Under the pieces are notes generated by a model, which had not been told where the DNA came from, searched no databases, and saw only the letters and a program-made list of their open reading frames with translations. A program made the position numbers and the translations under genes. This document shows, piece after piece, positions 43,238 to 52,987 of a stretch of DNA of 64,000 bases. Numbering within the stretch: the stretch's first letter is position 1; every line of letters begins with the position of its first letter. The DNA lies in the NCBI GenBank assembly GCA_025363295.1, contig JANYEC010000076.1:1-64000 (forward strand), read 5' to 3'. The DNA comes from Akkermansiaceae bacterium. Lineage in GTDB: Bacteria > Verrucomicrobiota > Verrucomicrobiia > Verrucomicrobiales > Akkermansiaceae.

Positions 43238-44734
43238 TCAAGGCTGGGGAGCTGATTTCTCCGGATCGTTAGATGCTGGCGGCGGGGTAAGTACGGGAGA
43301 AGCGTCAGGCAGCTGCAGGGTTGGCGGGGGCGGTGGTTTAGGTAGTAAATCGATCCATTGGAAAAGCTGATAGCCCTCGCCCAAACCACCGATGTCACCT
43401 AGCAGTTCGAAACAGCGTTGCCGCCACTTTTCATAATCCGGTGGCCCGCGCTCCGCATCGCGGCTGCCGGGGAAAACGATGTAGCTGATTTTCAAATCAG
43501 AGACCGGACGACTGTAAGAGCTGGATTTTGGATTCACCTCCCGAGCAACCCGCAAGGAAGCCTCACCGACTTTGTAGGTGGGTCCGCCATCGCCGACGAT
43601 CGATGGATAGAGTTTATCCCCATATAAGATCACTGCGTAATCTCCGACTTTCGGCGCAAATGCATCGCTGGAGCCTAGGATATTCACCGGAATCACGATG
43701 AATGGATCATAATCCGCGATTAAAAAACTGCGCCCCTTCAGATCCGCAATGCCACGTTTGAGGTACTGAATCCGATCACGCAACCAAGTCTTCCGAACTG
43801 CGGTGGTCCCGCTAGAATTGAGTTCCTTTTCCGCAGCCTTCAGTCGCGCTTCCCAACCGGCGATCATGGGATTCACGGTGGGCGTTTTTTTCGTCCATGC
43901 ATAACTGGTGAATGGCTGATAGTTCGGCGAGTTTATGATCTCATCCGGCATCGCAGGCAGCCGGTCACCATCGGAACCGTCTGAAACTACATCCATTTCC
44001 GACTGCATGAAAAACACCCGCCGCCCGCTAGATGAACGGAGATGCAAGATGGTTTCGCAATCGTAAAGATTATGCTTCGTTAGCAACTCGTTGAGCGAGT
44101 TTGCATCGCGGCGAATACGAGCTGCCTTTTCCTCGTAAATTTTCGTGAACCAGTTAGAAACTTCAGCGCTCTCCACCAGTGCGGGGAGGCCGGGTAAAAT
44201 TTTTGATAGACTTGGATTCGAAGCTTCCAGTTCCACCAATGTTTTCGCGGGAGCAGGCAAGCGGAACGAAAGCTGATAGCTCGCCGTATAACTCGCCTCG
44301 TCCACTCGCTCGCGCGAGGCGATTCCGCCTTTTTCCATTTTCACTTCGGTCTTGAAAGGAATCCCGGATCGGAGTTTCCGCACATCCGTCACACCACCCA
44401 GCTCAGATTCCGGCGCGCCCAGCGATGGCTCTTTTGGCTCTGGCCCTTGCTTCTTGGAGTCTTCCAAAGATTTCTTGAGTGCCGCGATGTCGCGCTCGTA
44501 TTTCTCCTCCATTTCCCCACGGATACGCGCTGTTGCCTGGCGGTAGATGTCCTTCTCATCTGCGGCGACGATCACCAGTTTTGGGGAGAAAACTTCCTTC
44601 AGCCCTCGTTTCACCTTTGCGGGAACACCAGTAAAACAAAGAGCGACGCCCAAAGAAACCAGCAAAACCAGGATCATGCCAATCCCTGAAAATCGCCATG
44701 ATCGCCGTTGATTGCTGAGTTCTCCCATATCCAT
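43238..44734 (-). CDS. Membrane-anchored protein with GH75-like chitosanase fold
   Basis: A 498-residue protein with one N-terminal membrane helix ([20 protein letters not shown] at about 19-36), a charged coiled-coil segment at about 65-105, a Ser/Gly-rich linker and a catalytic-like region at about 330-440. The latter has [33 protein letters not shown] and [14 protein letters not shown], which match the DUF/GH75 fungal-type chitosanase pattern (acidic Asp, GD, GEAS). The tail is Pro-rich. It could hydrolyse chitosan-like polymers or be a non-enzymatic relative. It is divergent from dnaX. Confidence 0.55.
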   Translation of the reverse strand: MDMGELSNQRRSWRFSGIGMILVLLVSLGVALCFTGVPAKVKRGLKEVFSPKLVIVAADEKDIYRQATARIRGEMEEKYERDIAALKKSLEDSKKQGPEPKEPSLGAPESELGGVTDVRKLRSGIPFKTEVKMEKGGIASRERVDEASYTASYQLSFRLPAPAKTLVELEASNPSLSKILPGLPALVESAEVSNWFTKIYEEKAARIRRDANSLNELLTKHNLYDCETILHLRSSSGRRVFFMQSEMDVVSDGSDGDRLPAMPDEIINSPNYQPFTSYAWTKKTPTVNPMIAGWEARLKAAEKELNSSGTTAVRKTWLRDRIQYLKRGIADLKGRSFLIADYDPFIVIPVNILGSSDAFAPKVGDYAVILYGDKLYPSIVGDGGPTYKVGEASLRVAREVNPKSSSYSRPVSDLKISYIVFPGSRDAERGPPDYEKWRQRCFELLGDIGGLGEGYQLFQWIDLLPKPPPPPTLQLPDASPVLTPPPASNDPEKSAPQP

Positions 44735-44869
44735 GCGCCGTCAGCTTAGCGCTTTACCGCCCGCCATCAATCCCCGTCCCTGAAAGTTTTCTCACCCCCG
44801 GTCCTTGGATTTTTCCATTTCCGTAAAACTCGGCCATGACAAACCCGCCGCCATCATTACACTCCGCCC

Positions 44870-46387
44870 GTGAGCTATCAGGTCTTTGCCCGAAAATACC
44901 GCCCCAAAACCTTCGACGACGTCCTCGGACAAGACCATGTCGTGAGGACTCTTCGCAACGCCATCGCCCAAAAACGACTGGCCCATGCCTATCTTTTCGT
45001 CGGTCCGCGTGGCACAGGGAAGACCTCCACCGCCCGGATTCTTGCCAAAGCGCTCAATTGCACGGCAGGCCCGAAAGCCGATTTCGATCCCGATGAGGAT
45101 GTCTGTATCGAGATTGCGGAAGGCCGCTCGCTGGACGTGTTAGAAATTGACGGAGCATCTAACAATGGCGTGGAACAAGTGCGTGACCTCCGCGAATCCG
45201 TGCGCTTCGCCCCGGCCCGTGGGCAGTTTAAAATTTTCTATATCGATGAGGTGCACATGCTCTCTAACGCCGCTTTTAACGCGCTGCTGAAAACGCTCGA
45301 AGAACCGCCACCGCATGTTAAATTCATCTTCGCCACCACCGAGGCGAACAAGATCCTGCCCACCATCCTTTCTCGCTGCCAGCGCTTCGACCTCCGCCCG
45401 ATCCCTACGGAGACGATCGCAAAACACCTGCTTCACATTGCTAAGTTAGAAGGTATCGCCCTTGAAGACACCGCTGCTTGGGCCATCGCAAAAGGTGCGG
45501 ATGGAGGCATGCGCGATGCTCAGTCGATGCTCGACCAGCTTGTCTCATTCTGCGGCGACAGCATCAACGAAGCGAACGTTCTCGACGTTTTCGGATTCAC
45601 CTCGCGAGAAAAAGTCGCCTCGCTCACGCAAACCCTGCTTGCCAGAGACAACCCCGCCGCGCTCTCGCTCATCCAAAAAGAAGCCGAGAGCGGCCGCGAA
45701 CTTTCCCAGCTCCTCGGCGAACTCATCGGCTGCCTGCGGGCTCTGTTAGTCGCGAAACTCGATCCTTCTGCCGATGGCGAAGGTATCCCAGCCCACCTCT
45801 GGACGACTCTGTTAGCCTCTGCCGACGAATACCCGCCCGATCGCATCCTGGCCGCCATAGACGTCTTCGCAGAAACCGAAGGCCGCATGAAATGGGCGAC
45901 TAACAAGCGCCTCCATTTCGAGCTCGGTGTGATCAAAGCGATCCAATCGCTCAGTGAAGTCCGCATCACCGATGTGATCAAAGCCCTCACCCGTGGGGCC
46001 GACTTCATCCCCTCCCCCAGTGACGGCCGTTTGCAAGCGCCAAGTCCTACACCAGCAGCGGAACAACCTTCCCTTCCCATCATCGCGGAAACACCCGCCC
46101 CTGAGCCGATTGTCGCAGCAATTGAGCCGGTCGCAGCAGCCCCTGAACTCAAGCCCACCCCACGGCCCGCCGACAGCGGCAAGTCCTCGTTCGAGTCCCT
46201 CATCGACGCCGCGCCCGAAACCAGCGAAATCCCCGCCACCGAGCCGCCGCCTTGGAAAAACGAAAAACCCGCCGAAGAAACGAAAGCCCCGGCTCCCACT
46301 CCCCCCCCACCCGTCGAAGATGCCTTCCACAGCGACCCCCTCATCCAAGCTGCACTCGTGAAATTCGAAGGAAAAGTTCTCAACTAA
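44870..46387 (+). CDS. dnaX: DNA polymerase III subunit gamma/tau
   Basis: A 505-residue AAA+ clamp-loader subunit. It begins SYQVFARKYRPKTFDDVLGQ with Walker A GPRGTGKTST, Walker B IFYIDEVHMLS and sensor 1 FATTEANKI followed by SRCQRFDLR (arginine finger region). A Pro/Ala-rich tail from about residue 375 belongs to tau. The zinc module of most DnaX proteins (four Cys after ALNC) is degenerate: ALNCTAGPKADFDPDEDVC keeps only two Cys. GTG at 44870 is the start; no ATG gives the conserved N-terminus. The ybaB gene follows 55 bases later. Confidence 0.93.
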   Translation: MSYQVFARKYRPKTFDDVLGQDHVVRTLRNAIAQKRLAHAYLFVGPRGTGKTSTARILAKALNCTAGPKADFDPDEDVCIEIAEGRSLDVLEIDGASNNGVEQVRDLRESVRFAPARGQFKIFYIDEVHMLSNAAFNALLKTLEEPPPHVKFIFATTEANKILPTILSRCQRFDLRPIPTETIAKHLLHIAKLEGIALEDTAAWAIAKGADGGMRDAQSMLDQLVSFCGDSINEANVLDVFGFTSREKVASLTQTLLARDNPAALSLIQKEAESGRELSQLLGELIGCLRALLVAKLDPSADGEGIPAHLWTTLLASADEYPPDRILAAIDVFAETEGRMKWATNKRLHFELGVIKAIQSLSEVRITDVIKALTRGADFIPSPSDGRLQAPSPTPAAEQPSLPIIAETPAPEPIVAAIEPVAAAPELKPTPRPADSGKSSFESLIDAAPETSEIPATEPPPWKNEKPAEETKAPAPTPPPPVEDAFHSDPLIQAALVKFEGKVLN

Positions 46388-46442
46388 CTGGAGCGCGGAA
46401 TTCGAATTTTCGTATCAATCACCAGCATCCCCAATCCCACCT

Positions 46443-46748
46443 ATGAACATCCAGAAACTCATGAAACAAGCCCAGCAGATGCAAGCCGGGCTGGCCGCCA
46501 AGCAGGAAGAACTCGCCAATGAAACCGTTGATGCCTCCGTCGGCGGTGGAAAAGTCACCGTTATCGCCACTTGCGCGGGTGATGTGCTTTCTATCAGCAT
46601 TGATCCATCCGTGATTGATCCATCCGACGCAGATTTCCTCGAAGAGCTTGTGCTCAAGGGCGTGCAAGAGGCGATCACGAAGGGCAAAGAGAAGTCCGCC
46701 GCAGAAATGAAAAAGCTCACCGGTGGCCTCGGCATTCCGGGAATGTGA
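46443..46748 (+). CDS. ybaB: YbaB/EbfC family nucleoid-associated protein
   Basis: A 101-residue protein with the family layout: an N-terminal helix MNIQKLMKQAQQMQAGLAAK, a beta sheet with GGKVTVIATCAGDVLSISID and a C-terminal helix with KGKEKSAAEMKKLTGGL. It is a dimeric DNA-binding tweezer, commonly encoded right after dnaX and often before recR, as here 55 bases after dnaX. Confidence 0.93.
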   Translation: MNIQKLMKQAQQMQAGLAAKQEELANETVDASVGGGKVTVIATCAGDVLSISIDPSVIDPSDADFLEELVLKGVQEAITKGKEKSAAEMKKLTGGLGIPGM

Positions 46749-46782
46749 TTTCTCAAATCTGAGATTTCGAATTACCACCCCT

Positions 46783-47787
46783 ATGTTCCGCCGCCGCTTA
46801 GGATGGATTCTTGTGGGGACTTCGTTGCTGCTCCACATCTTCACGGTTTATTGCTTCGCTCGGCAGCCGGATCGTTTTGCGGCGTTTACCGTGATGCCGA
46901 TCTGGATGTGGGGTGGAATCGGGCTATTTCTATCAAGTGTTGCGTTTTACTTCCTGCGCGCATCACTTTCGTTAGTTATGACTGCGGTGTGGGCCGTGAC
47001 ATTGTTAGTCGGTGCGGACGAAGCAAGAGTGTTAGCCAATTTCGGGAAATCGCCCCCCCTACGCGGTCGCGCGCAGGATGAAGACGGGAAGCCGGTCCTG
47101 CGTGTCATCACGCTCAACTGCGGTGAATTTAAATATGGAAATCCCGCCTTAGACATCGCCGCGTGGCAGCCGGACATTGTCTTGCTCCAGGACATCGCCC
47201 CCACGCAGGTCCGAATGATCGCCGATGTGATCTACGGTGGCCATGGCGATTACCGCGTCCACGACACGAACGGCATCATCACGCGCTGGAGAATCCAACG
47301 CGAAATCCGCAATCCGACTCAACGTGATCATCAGGTGACGATTCAGATCCCCTCGGGCGCCACCATCGAGGTGGTCAACGTGCACCTCCGCACCGCGGCC
47401 ACGGACCTTCGTTTGTGGGATCGCTCCGCTTGGCAAGCTCACCGGACTAACCGGGCATTGCGTGATAATGAACTTACCCTCACTCGCAACATTCTCGAGC
47501 AAACCTCGGGCTTTCCTAACACGCCCACCCTGCTTGGAGGTGACTTCAATTCTCCCGCTTCTGATGTGGTGCACCGTCAATTGGCCCGCGATTTTCTCGA
47601 TGCCTTCGCCACCGCTGGCACGGGCTGGGGAGATACCTTTCAACGCCGGCTCCCGATCCTCCGGATAGATCACCTCTATGTAACTCGGCACTTCACCCCG
47701 ATTCGATGCTGCGCGGTCACCACCCGGAACAGCGACCATCGGATGGTCGTCGCTGATTTTCTAACAAATCTGATAGGGAAGCCTTAA
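46783..47787 (+). CDS. Membrane-anchored endonuclease/exonuclease/phosphatase-family protein
   Basis: A 334-residue protein with two to three N-terminal transmembrane helices (about residues 5-90) and an EEP-fold domain from about 110. Catalytic-type motifs: VITLNCGEF (Asn), DIVLLQDIAPT (Glu replaced by Asp), NVHLRTA (His), LLGGDFNSPASD (Asp/Asn) and NSDHRMVVADF (final Asp-His). The class includes DNases, sphingomyelinases and phosphatases; the substrate here is unknown. ATG at 46783 was chosen over an upstream start that overlaps the ybaB gene. Confidence 0.7.
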   Translation: MFRRRLGWILVGTSLLLHIFTVYCFARQPDRFAAFTVMPIWMWGGIGLFLSSVAFYFLRASLSLVMTAVWAVTLLVGADEARVLANFGKSPPLRGRAQDEDGKPVLRVITLNCGEFKYGNPALDIAAWQPDIVLLQDIAPTQVRMIADVIYGGHGDYRVHDTNGIITRWRIQREIRNPTQRDHQVTIQIPSGATIEVVNVHLRTAATDLRLWDRSAWQAHRTNRALRDNELTLTRNILEQTSGFPNTPTLLGGDFNSPASDVVHRQLARDFLDAFATAGTGWGDTFQRRLPILRIDHLYVTRHFTPIRCCAVTTRNSDHRMVVADFLTNLIGKP

Positions 47788-47792
47788 AAAAA

Positions 47793-47822
47793 CGAATACA
47801 GCGGATTTCTCCACTGCATTCG
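47793..47822 (-). terminator. Terminator of the sigma factor gene
   Basis: A 9-base stem (CGAATACAG / CTGCATTCG, one mismatch) with a 12-base loop. On the minus strand it is followed by seven T residues. It lies 27 bases after the sigma gene stop codon. Confidence 0.6.
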
Positions 47823-47849
47823 CACACCCTTCACTATGTTTTTTGAGAT

Positions 47850-48710
47850 TTAAGCTTCCGCAAAGTCACCGGTTAATGGCTTTGGCAACGGCTTTTCCTT
47901 TTTACGGAGTGCCCGACGCATTTTGGTGAGCGCCGAATTTTGAAGCTGCCGGATCCGTTCACGGGTCACCCCGAATTCGCGACCCACTTCTTCCAAGGTC
48001 ATTGCTCTGCGACCATTGAGGCCGAATCGCTCGTCAATAATGCGGCGTTCGCGATCATCGAGCACGGAGAGCAAACCATCGAGTTCGCCATGGAGATTTT
48101 TGTCGGAAAGCATGTCCAGCGGATTCACGGCGCGGTCATCGCTGATCACTTCGCCAAATTCGGTGGCTTCACCCTCGTTGATCGGTGCATCGAGGGAGGT
48201 AGGGCGATAGGACGCCTGTCTCAACATCGCAAGCTTGCGGTGGGGAAGGCCAACTTCGTCCGCCAATTCTTCGTCCGTAGGTTCGCGACCCAGGGCCTCG
48301 GTAAGAATCGTGGCAATCCTGCGCATTTTCGCAATCTTGTCCACCATGTGAACGGGAAGGCGGATAGTTTTGGATTGGTTGGCCAAGGCCCGCTTGATCG
48401 ACTGCTTGATCCACCAAGCCGCGTAGGTTGAAAGTTTGCCGCCCTTTTCAGGATCAAAACGCTCCACGGCTTTCATGAGACCAATGTTGCCCTCCGAGAT
48501 CAAGTCGGTGACGGGCATGCCATAGTTAGAATAATCCTGTGCGATCTTTACGACCAAGCGCAAATTCGCACGGATCATGTGAGACCGAGCCTCCTCATCT
48601 CCATTCTTGATTCTCTCGGCGAGAGCAACCTCCTCCTCGGCGGTGAGGAGAGGGGTTTCGGAAATCTCTCGCAGATAGAGTTTTAAGCTGCTGTCGGATT
48701 CGTAGGCCAT
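47850..48710 (-). CDS. RNA polymerase sigma-70 factor (RpoD/RpoS class)
   Basis: A 286-residue sigma factor without the region 1.1 acidic extension. Region 1.2/2: LKLYLREISETPLLTAEEE, RANLRLVVKIAQDYSN and GNIGLMKAVERFDPEKGGKL, then WWIKQSIKRALANQSKTIRL (2.3/2.4). Regions 3 and 4 follow, with LDDRERRIIDERFGL and VGREFGVTRERIRQLQNSAL, the helix-turn-helix for the -35 element. The short length and conserved regions fit a primary-like or stationary-phase-type factor. It has its own promoter and terminator. It is divergent from pyrD. Confidence 0.88.
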   Translation of the reverse strand: MAYESDSSLKLYLREISETPLLTAEEEVALAERIKNGDEEARSHMIRANLRLVVKIAQDYSNYGMPVTDLISEGNIGLMKAVERFDPEKGGKLSTYAAWWIKQSIKRALANQSKTIRLPVHMVDKIAKMRRIATILTEALGREPTDEELADEVGLPHRKLAMLRQASYRPTSLDAPINEGEATEFGEVISDDRAVNPLDMLSDKNLHGELDGLLSVLDDRERRIIDERFGLNGRRAMTLEEVGREFGVTRERIRQLQNSALTKMRRALRKKEKPLPKPLTGDFAEA

Positions 48711-48766
48711 TGTTTTGTGGGGTTACTTGTTAAACGTTGCTGAAGTCGTTTTATTCCTTTTTTCTT

Positions 48767-48796
48767 AAAATAACTTCATTGTGAATACAAAGTCAA
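48767..48796 (-). promoter_or_regulatory. Candidate promoter of the sigma factor gene
   Basis: Read on the minus strand: TTGACT (48796-48791), an 18-base spacer and TATTTT (48772-48767), about 57 bases before the start codon at 48710. The -35 box matches 5/6 and the -10 box 4/6. The rest of the 48711-49010 gap shows no gene. Confidence 0.4.
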
Positions 48797-49010
48797 TACT
48801 TAATTCCTGATTCTGACGTTCATCGCAAGTTCGCAAAGTAATGAGCAATCCGTGTACCTGAACGATCTGACTTCCAAGTCATTGATTATCAGTAATAAAA
48901 AATAACACCGCTGTGACAAAATGCTCGATTGACTGTTTCTGCCCATGCATCGTGCCACATTGACACATGAGAGATTCGACATTCGATGACAATTGGATCA
49001 GCTTGGCCGG

Positions 49011-50036
49011 GTGTTTTCCTTAATTTATCCAATCGCACGCGCCGGATTGTTTCGTCTGGATGCGGAAGTCGCTCACCACCTGAGCATGGCAGGGCTGAGG
49101 CTGGCTGAAAAAACCGGCTTGCTGGGCCTGCTTTCATCTGACGATGAGATAATTTCCCCGGTGGAGGTGATGGGGCTGAAGTTCCCTAACCGCGTGGGCT
49201 TGGCGGCGGGACTGGACAAGGAGGGCAACACCATTGATGCACTTGGCCGGTTAGGATTCGGCTGCGTTGAAATCGGCACCATCACTCCCCGTCCGCAAGC
49301 AGGAAACCCACGACCTCGGCTTTTCCGCCTAATCGAACAGGAGGCAATCATCAACCGCATGGGCTTCAACAACCCGGGAATCGACATCGGAGTAGAAAAT
49401 GTGCGGCGATCGAAATCGTTTGGTGGGATCGTCGGCTTCAACATCGGGAAGAACAAAGACACGCCTAACGAAAACGCAGCGGACGACTACCTAACATGCC
49501 TACAGAAAGCCTATCCTGTGGCCGATTATATCGCCGTAAATCTTTCGTCGCCTAACACGCCGGGTCTTCGCGACTTGCAGGGAGCTGAGGCGAGCGCGAG
49601 ATTGCTAGATACTCTCAAAAAAGAGCAACAGAAACTCACACTGGAGCATGGCAAGCAGGTGCCGCTTCTTTTCAAAGTCGCACCCGATCTAAGTGAGGAC
49701 CACATTCGCGATTTGTCCCGGGTGTTTCTCGAGGGTGGGTTAGACGGATTGATCGCAACTAACACGACTCTTGATCGCCAGGCGGTGGCCGGACATCCAT
49801 CCGCGGCAGAGGCGGGCGGGCTTTCTGGCAGGCCGATTTTCGAAAAAAGCACGGCGACACTCTTGGCGTTTTCAAGTCATCTCGGAGGACGGATTCCGAT
49901 CATCGGCGTCGGCGGGATTTCCTCACTGAAAGATGCCCAAGCAAAAATCCGAGCAGGCGCATCACTGGTGCAGATTTACACTTCATTTATCTATCAGGGA
50001 CCGAAATTGGCCCATGAACTTGCGGAAAACCTCTGA
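49011..50036 (+). CDS. pyrD: Dihydroorotate dehydrogenase (quinone), class 2
   Basis: A 341-residue membrane-associated enzyme that oxidises dihydroorotate to orotate using quinone, the fourth step of pyrimidine synthesis. Class 2 features: N-terminal membrane-binding helices ([17 protein letters not shown]), [21 protein letters not shown], and [16 protein letters not shown] with Ser as the catalytic base, which separates it from class 1 (Cys). FMN-binding GVGGISS and [17 protein letters not shown] close the chain. GTG at 49011 gives the usual N-terminus; TTG at 48993 would add six residues. Confidence 0.88.
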   Translation: MFSLIYPIARAGLFRLDAEVAHHLSMAGLRLAEKTGLLGLLSSDDEIISPVEVMGLKFPNRVGLAAGLDKEGNTIDALGRLGFGCVEIGTITPRPQAGNPRPRLFRLIEQEAIINRMGFNNPGIDIGVENVRRSKSFGGIVGFNIGKNKDTPNENAADDYLTCLQKAYPVADYIAVNLSSPNTPGLRDLQGAEASARLLDTLKKEQQKLTLEHGKQVPLLFKVAPDLSEDHIRDLSRVFLEGGLDGLIATNTTLDRQAVAGHPSAAEAGGLSGRPIFEKSTATLLAFSSHLGGRIPIIGVGGISSLKDAQAKIRAGASLVQIYTSFIYQGPKLAHELAENL

Positions 50037-50146
50037 ATCCAGAAACCACCCATGAAACGAGCGCACGCTTTGATTCCGCCGAAAAACGAGCAAACTCTGC
50101 ACTTCTCACTCGCCGCAGGGTGGGTTCCAATTTGCTCGCACGCCCG

Positions 50147-51178
50147 ATGACCGAGAACTTCTACCAACAAACCACCACCGCGCCCGCCACGCCCTTCGAT
50201 GTTTCCCTGCGCCCACCGGCATTTTCGGAATTCATCGGGCAGGAAAAAGTGAAGGACCGGTTGCTGCTGATGTTAGAAGCCGCTAAACAACGCGGCGATG
50301 TGCTCGATCATGTGCTGCTTTCCGGCCCGCCCGGACTGGGGAAAACCACCCTGGCCAACCTCATCGCCAAAGCTGCGGGCACCCAACTCCACACGACCTC
50401 CGGCCCGCAAATCGAAAAAGCCGGCGACCTTGCGGGCATCCTCACGAACATTCAGAAGGGCGACATTCTATTCATTGATGAAATCCACCGCCTCCACCCT
50501 GCGATCGAAGAATATTTATACCCGGCAATGGAAGATTTCCGATTAGATATCATCATCGACTCCGGCCCATCTGCCCGCTCAATTCAAATCAATTTACCAC
50601 GCTTCACCCTAGTAGGTGCGACCACAAGATCTGGGATGCTGACGGCACCTCTGCGCTCTCGATTCGGCCTGGCAAACCGACTCGATTATTACACCCACGA
50701 TGAGCTCGCCCAAATCATCGAGCGCTCCGCGGGTCTGCTAGAAGTCCCGATCGTGCGTGAAGGAGCCCTCGAAGTCGCCTCCCGCTCGCGCGGCACCCCG
50801 CGTGTTGCGAATGCTCTGTTGCGCTGGGTGCGCGACTACGCCCAAGTCCGTGGCTCCGGAAATATTGATGGGAAAATTGCAGACGCCGCTCTCGCCATGA
50901 TAGAGATCGACTCCCAAGGACTCGACGAAATGGACAAACGTCTGCTAGAAGTGCTCATTTACAAATTCAACGGTGGACCTGTCGGCCTGAACTCGCTCGC
51001 CGTCGCCGTCGGTGAAGATGCCGCCACCATCGAGGAAGTTCACGAACCTTTCCTCATTATGCAGGGCTTCCTCATGCGCACCCCGCGCGGTCGCACCGCC
51101 ATGCCCGCCGCCTACGAAAAAATCGGCGCGCCGCTGCCACCTAGCAGACCCGAAGATCCGCAATCGAGTTTGTTCTAG
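50147..51178 (+). CDS. ruvB: Holliday junction branch-migration helicase RuvB
   Basis: A 343-residue AAA+ motor that drives branch migration with RuvA. Walker A is [13 protein letters not shown], Walker [14 protein letters not shown], sensor 1 [19 protein letters not shown] and the C-terminal winged helix has [15 protein letters not shown]. It ends [23 protein letters not shown] at 50147 gives the family-typical start; ATG at 50120 lies nine codons upstream. No ruvA or ruvC in the window. Confidence 0.93.
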   Translation: MTENFYQQTTTAPATPFDVSLRPPAFSEFIGQEKVKDRLLLMLEAAKQRGDVLDHVLLSGPPGLGKTTLANLIAKAAGTQLHTTSGPQIEKAGDLAGILTNIQKGDILFIDEIHRLHPAIEEYLYPAMEDFRLDIIIDSGPSARSIQINLPRFTLVGATTRSGMLTAPLRSRFGLANRLDYYTHDELAQIIERSAGLLEVPIVREGALEVASRSRGTPRVANALLRWVRDYAQVRGSGNIDGKIADAALAMIEIDSQGLDEMDKRLLEVLIYKFNGGPVGLNSLAVAVGEDAATIEEVHEPFLIMQGFLMRTPRGRTAMPAAYEKIGAPLPPSRPEDPQSSLF

Positions 51179-51199
51179 CCTTGGTGGCTGGTGCCCTTT

Positions 51200-51243
51200 T
51201 TACCGCAAAGGCGCAAAGGTCGCGAAAGAACGCAAAGAAATTT
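51200..51243 (+). repeat. Degenerate CGCAAAG-type intergenic repeat
   Basis: Just after ruvB, four quasi-repeats of about nine bases (ACCGCAAAG, GCGCAAAGG, TCGCGAAAG, AACGCAAAG) follow one another. Similar A/G-rich intergenic repeats are common in many bacterial genomes. No coding potential. Confidence 0.4.
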
Positions 51244-51299
51244 AAAACTACTTTTAAATATCCTACCAGCAAACCCCTCAAAGCACTGACCCGGAAATC

Positions 51300-52214
51300 A
51301 TGAAAACCCTCGCTATCATCCTGTGTGCCGCATCGCTCCAAGCCGCCGCACTGTATGCGGGAAACACGGAGAAAAAAATCAGAGTCCTGTTAGTGGACGG
51401 TTTCAGCAACCACAATTGGCAGCTCAACACCGCGCTCATCCGGGGAATCATCGAACCGACCGGATTCTTCGCTGTCACCGTCTCCACCACGCCACCCAAG
51501 GCGGATTCCCCCGGCTGGGGAACGTGGCGGCCGAACTTTTCTGACTACGAGGTGGTGATCCAGACCTGCAACGATATCAACGGAGGCCCGTCGTGGCCGG
51601 ATGAGGTGAAAAGGGATTTCGAGAACTACGTGAGAAACGGCGGGGGCGTCTTCATCTATCATTCGGCGAACAACGCGTTCGCAGATTGGGATGCCTACAA
51701 CCACATCATCGGCCTCGGCTGGAGGAAACCGGACCAGGGCGTCGCGCTGGCGATCGCCCCGGATGGAAGCATCATCCGCATCCCAGCGGGCGAAGGGAAA
51801 GGCACCGGACACGGCGACCGCGTGGACGCGGTGATCACCCGCATCGGCGATCACCCGATCCACGAGGGGCTGCCACGGAAGTGGAAGACTCCGAACATTG
51901 AGGTCTATCACTACGCCCGCGGCCCGGCAGAAAATGTGGAAGTATTGTCCTACACCCACGACGTGAAAACCGACATGCGGTGGCCTATCGAGTGGACCGT
52001 TAACTACGGCAAGGGCCGCGTTTACAGCGCTACCTACGGCCACGTCTGGAACGATGATGTCCAACCGGAACGCATGCGCTGTGCCGGAGTGCAGACGGTG
52101 ATGATCCGCGCGCTGTGGTGGCTCGCCCGACGAGATGAAAAACTTCCGGTGCCGGCGGATTTCCCCACCGAGACAGAGGTTTCCATCAGAAAGGAAATTC
52201 CGATCAAACATTGA
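51300..52214 (+). CDS. Exported ThuA-like protein
   Basis: A 304-residue protein with a signal peptide (MKTLAIILCAASLQAAALYA, cleaved around 20). The mature part follows the ThuA/glutamine-amidotransferase-like fold: IRVLLVDGFSNHNWQLN at the start, FENYVRNGGGVFIYHSANNA in the middle and GKGRVYSATYGHVWND near the end. ThuA family proteins act in sugar utilisation, but many are of unknown activity. It has few GTTAG/CTAAC words (one in 0.9 kb), so it may belong to a transferred segment together with the restriction-modification remnants that follow. Confidence 0.75.
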   Translation: MKTLAIILCAASLQAAALYAGNTEKKIRVLLVDGFSNHNWQLNTALIRGIIEPTGFFAVTVSTTPPKADSPGWGTWRPNFSDYEVVIQTCNDINGGPSWPDEVKRDFENYVRNGGGVFIYHSANNAFADWDAYNHIIGLGWRKPDQGVALAIAPDGSIIRIPAGEGKGTGHGDRVDAVITRIGDHPIHEGLPRKWKTPNIEVYHYARGPAENVEVLSYTHDVKTDMRWPIEWTVNYGKGRVYSATYGHVWNDDVQPERMRCAGVQTVMIRALWWLARRDEKLPVPADFPTETEVSIRKEIPIKH

Positions 52215-52964
52215 TCCATCCACGTCGGCGGCGCTTGCAAGGAGCCACCTGATTGTTGCACAGTCCTTCATGGCTAAAATGGAATTACCGTTCCCGAAAT
52301 GAGGCGTTTCGGCAAAGTTCCGGACAACACAAAGGAAATATCTTTCGCGGAGGTAATTTGCTAAGCGATGCTCCTTGGCTGTCATCATGATTCCGCCATT
52401 GGCTGTTGAAAGGCTTTTTATTTCGATAGCGCTGAAATTAATTCCTCCGAATGGATCGGCTCGAAAATCAAAGCCACAACCATATTGAGACACATTAGTA
52501 AGAGTGTGGGCTTGGAACTCAGATAAACTCGGGAATGAGGTCTGGAAGAAATGCTCAGCTGCTGCACCTGTGATTAGGCGTTTGGCAAAAGATGTTTCGC
52601 CGAGTTCAACCTCGGCGATTCCTTTGATTTCTGCCAACTCGGATGGAATTGGCGTCAAATTGGTCTAAGGGAGAAGAAGTTCGATATAAGCACTTAGCGA
52701 GAGATGTCCGGAGAGATCAAGGATCTCACGACAATGTTCGCGTAACGGGCGCGTATGCCATCCTTTGCGCGGATTCGGAAAGATAGGATCAAACTCGTCT
52801 CGATAATTTTTTATGGACGCAGGACGGCCTCCAAGACCGAAACCAAACGCATTGAATGCCTCTATAAACCCGCTGAATCCCAAAGTCTGTAAGCCTCCTT
52901 GATCGAATTTCGAAAGGAATAGACCCGCAACGATGAGCTTGTCGCGTTTAGGAAGGCTATTCAT
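52215..52964 (-). pseudogene. Restriction endonuclease-like gene (DUF3883-type), broken by stop codon
   Basis: Two same-frame parts are separated by an in-frame TAG at 52665-52667. The upstream part (52964-52668, start MNSLPKRDKLIVAGLFLSKF) contains NYRDEFDPIFPNPRKGWHTR, an N-terminal module of restriction-type nucleases. The downstream part (52664-52215) contains a DUF3883-like segment with INFSAIEIKSLSTANGG and an ANYLRERYFLCVVRN region. Beyond 52215 the same frame continues antisense to the ThuA-like gene and carries nothing recognisable. Either the enzyme is dead or the parts are separate proteins. It follows the methyltransferase remnant by six bases, as in a type II system. Confidence 0.55.
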
Positions 52965-52987
52965 TCCTGTCCGTCTCAGCATTCGGG

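Noticed and set aside
51390..52214. Minus-strand reading frame through the ThuA-like gene
   Set aside because: It is antisense to a convincing gene with a signal peptide and family motifs; only the part above 52215 resembles a nuclease.
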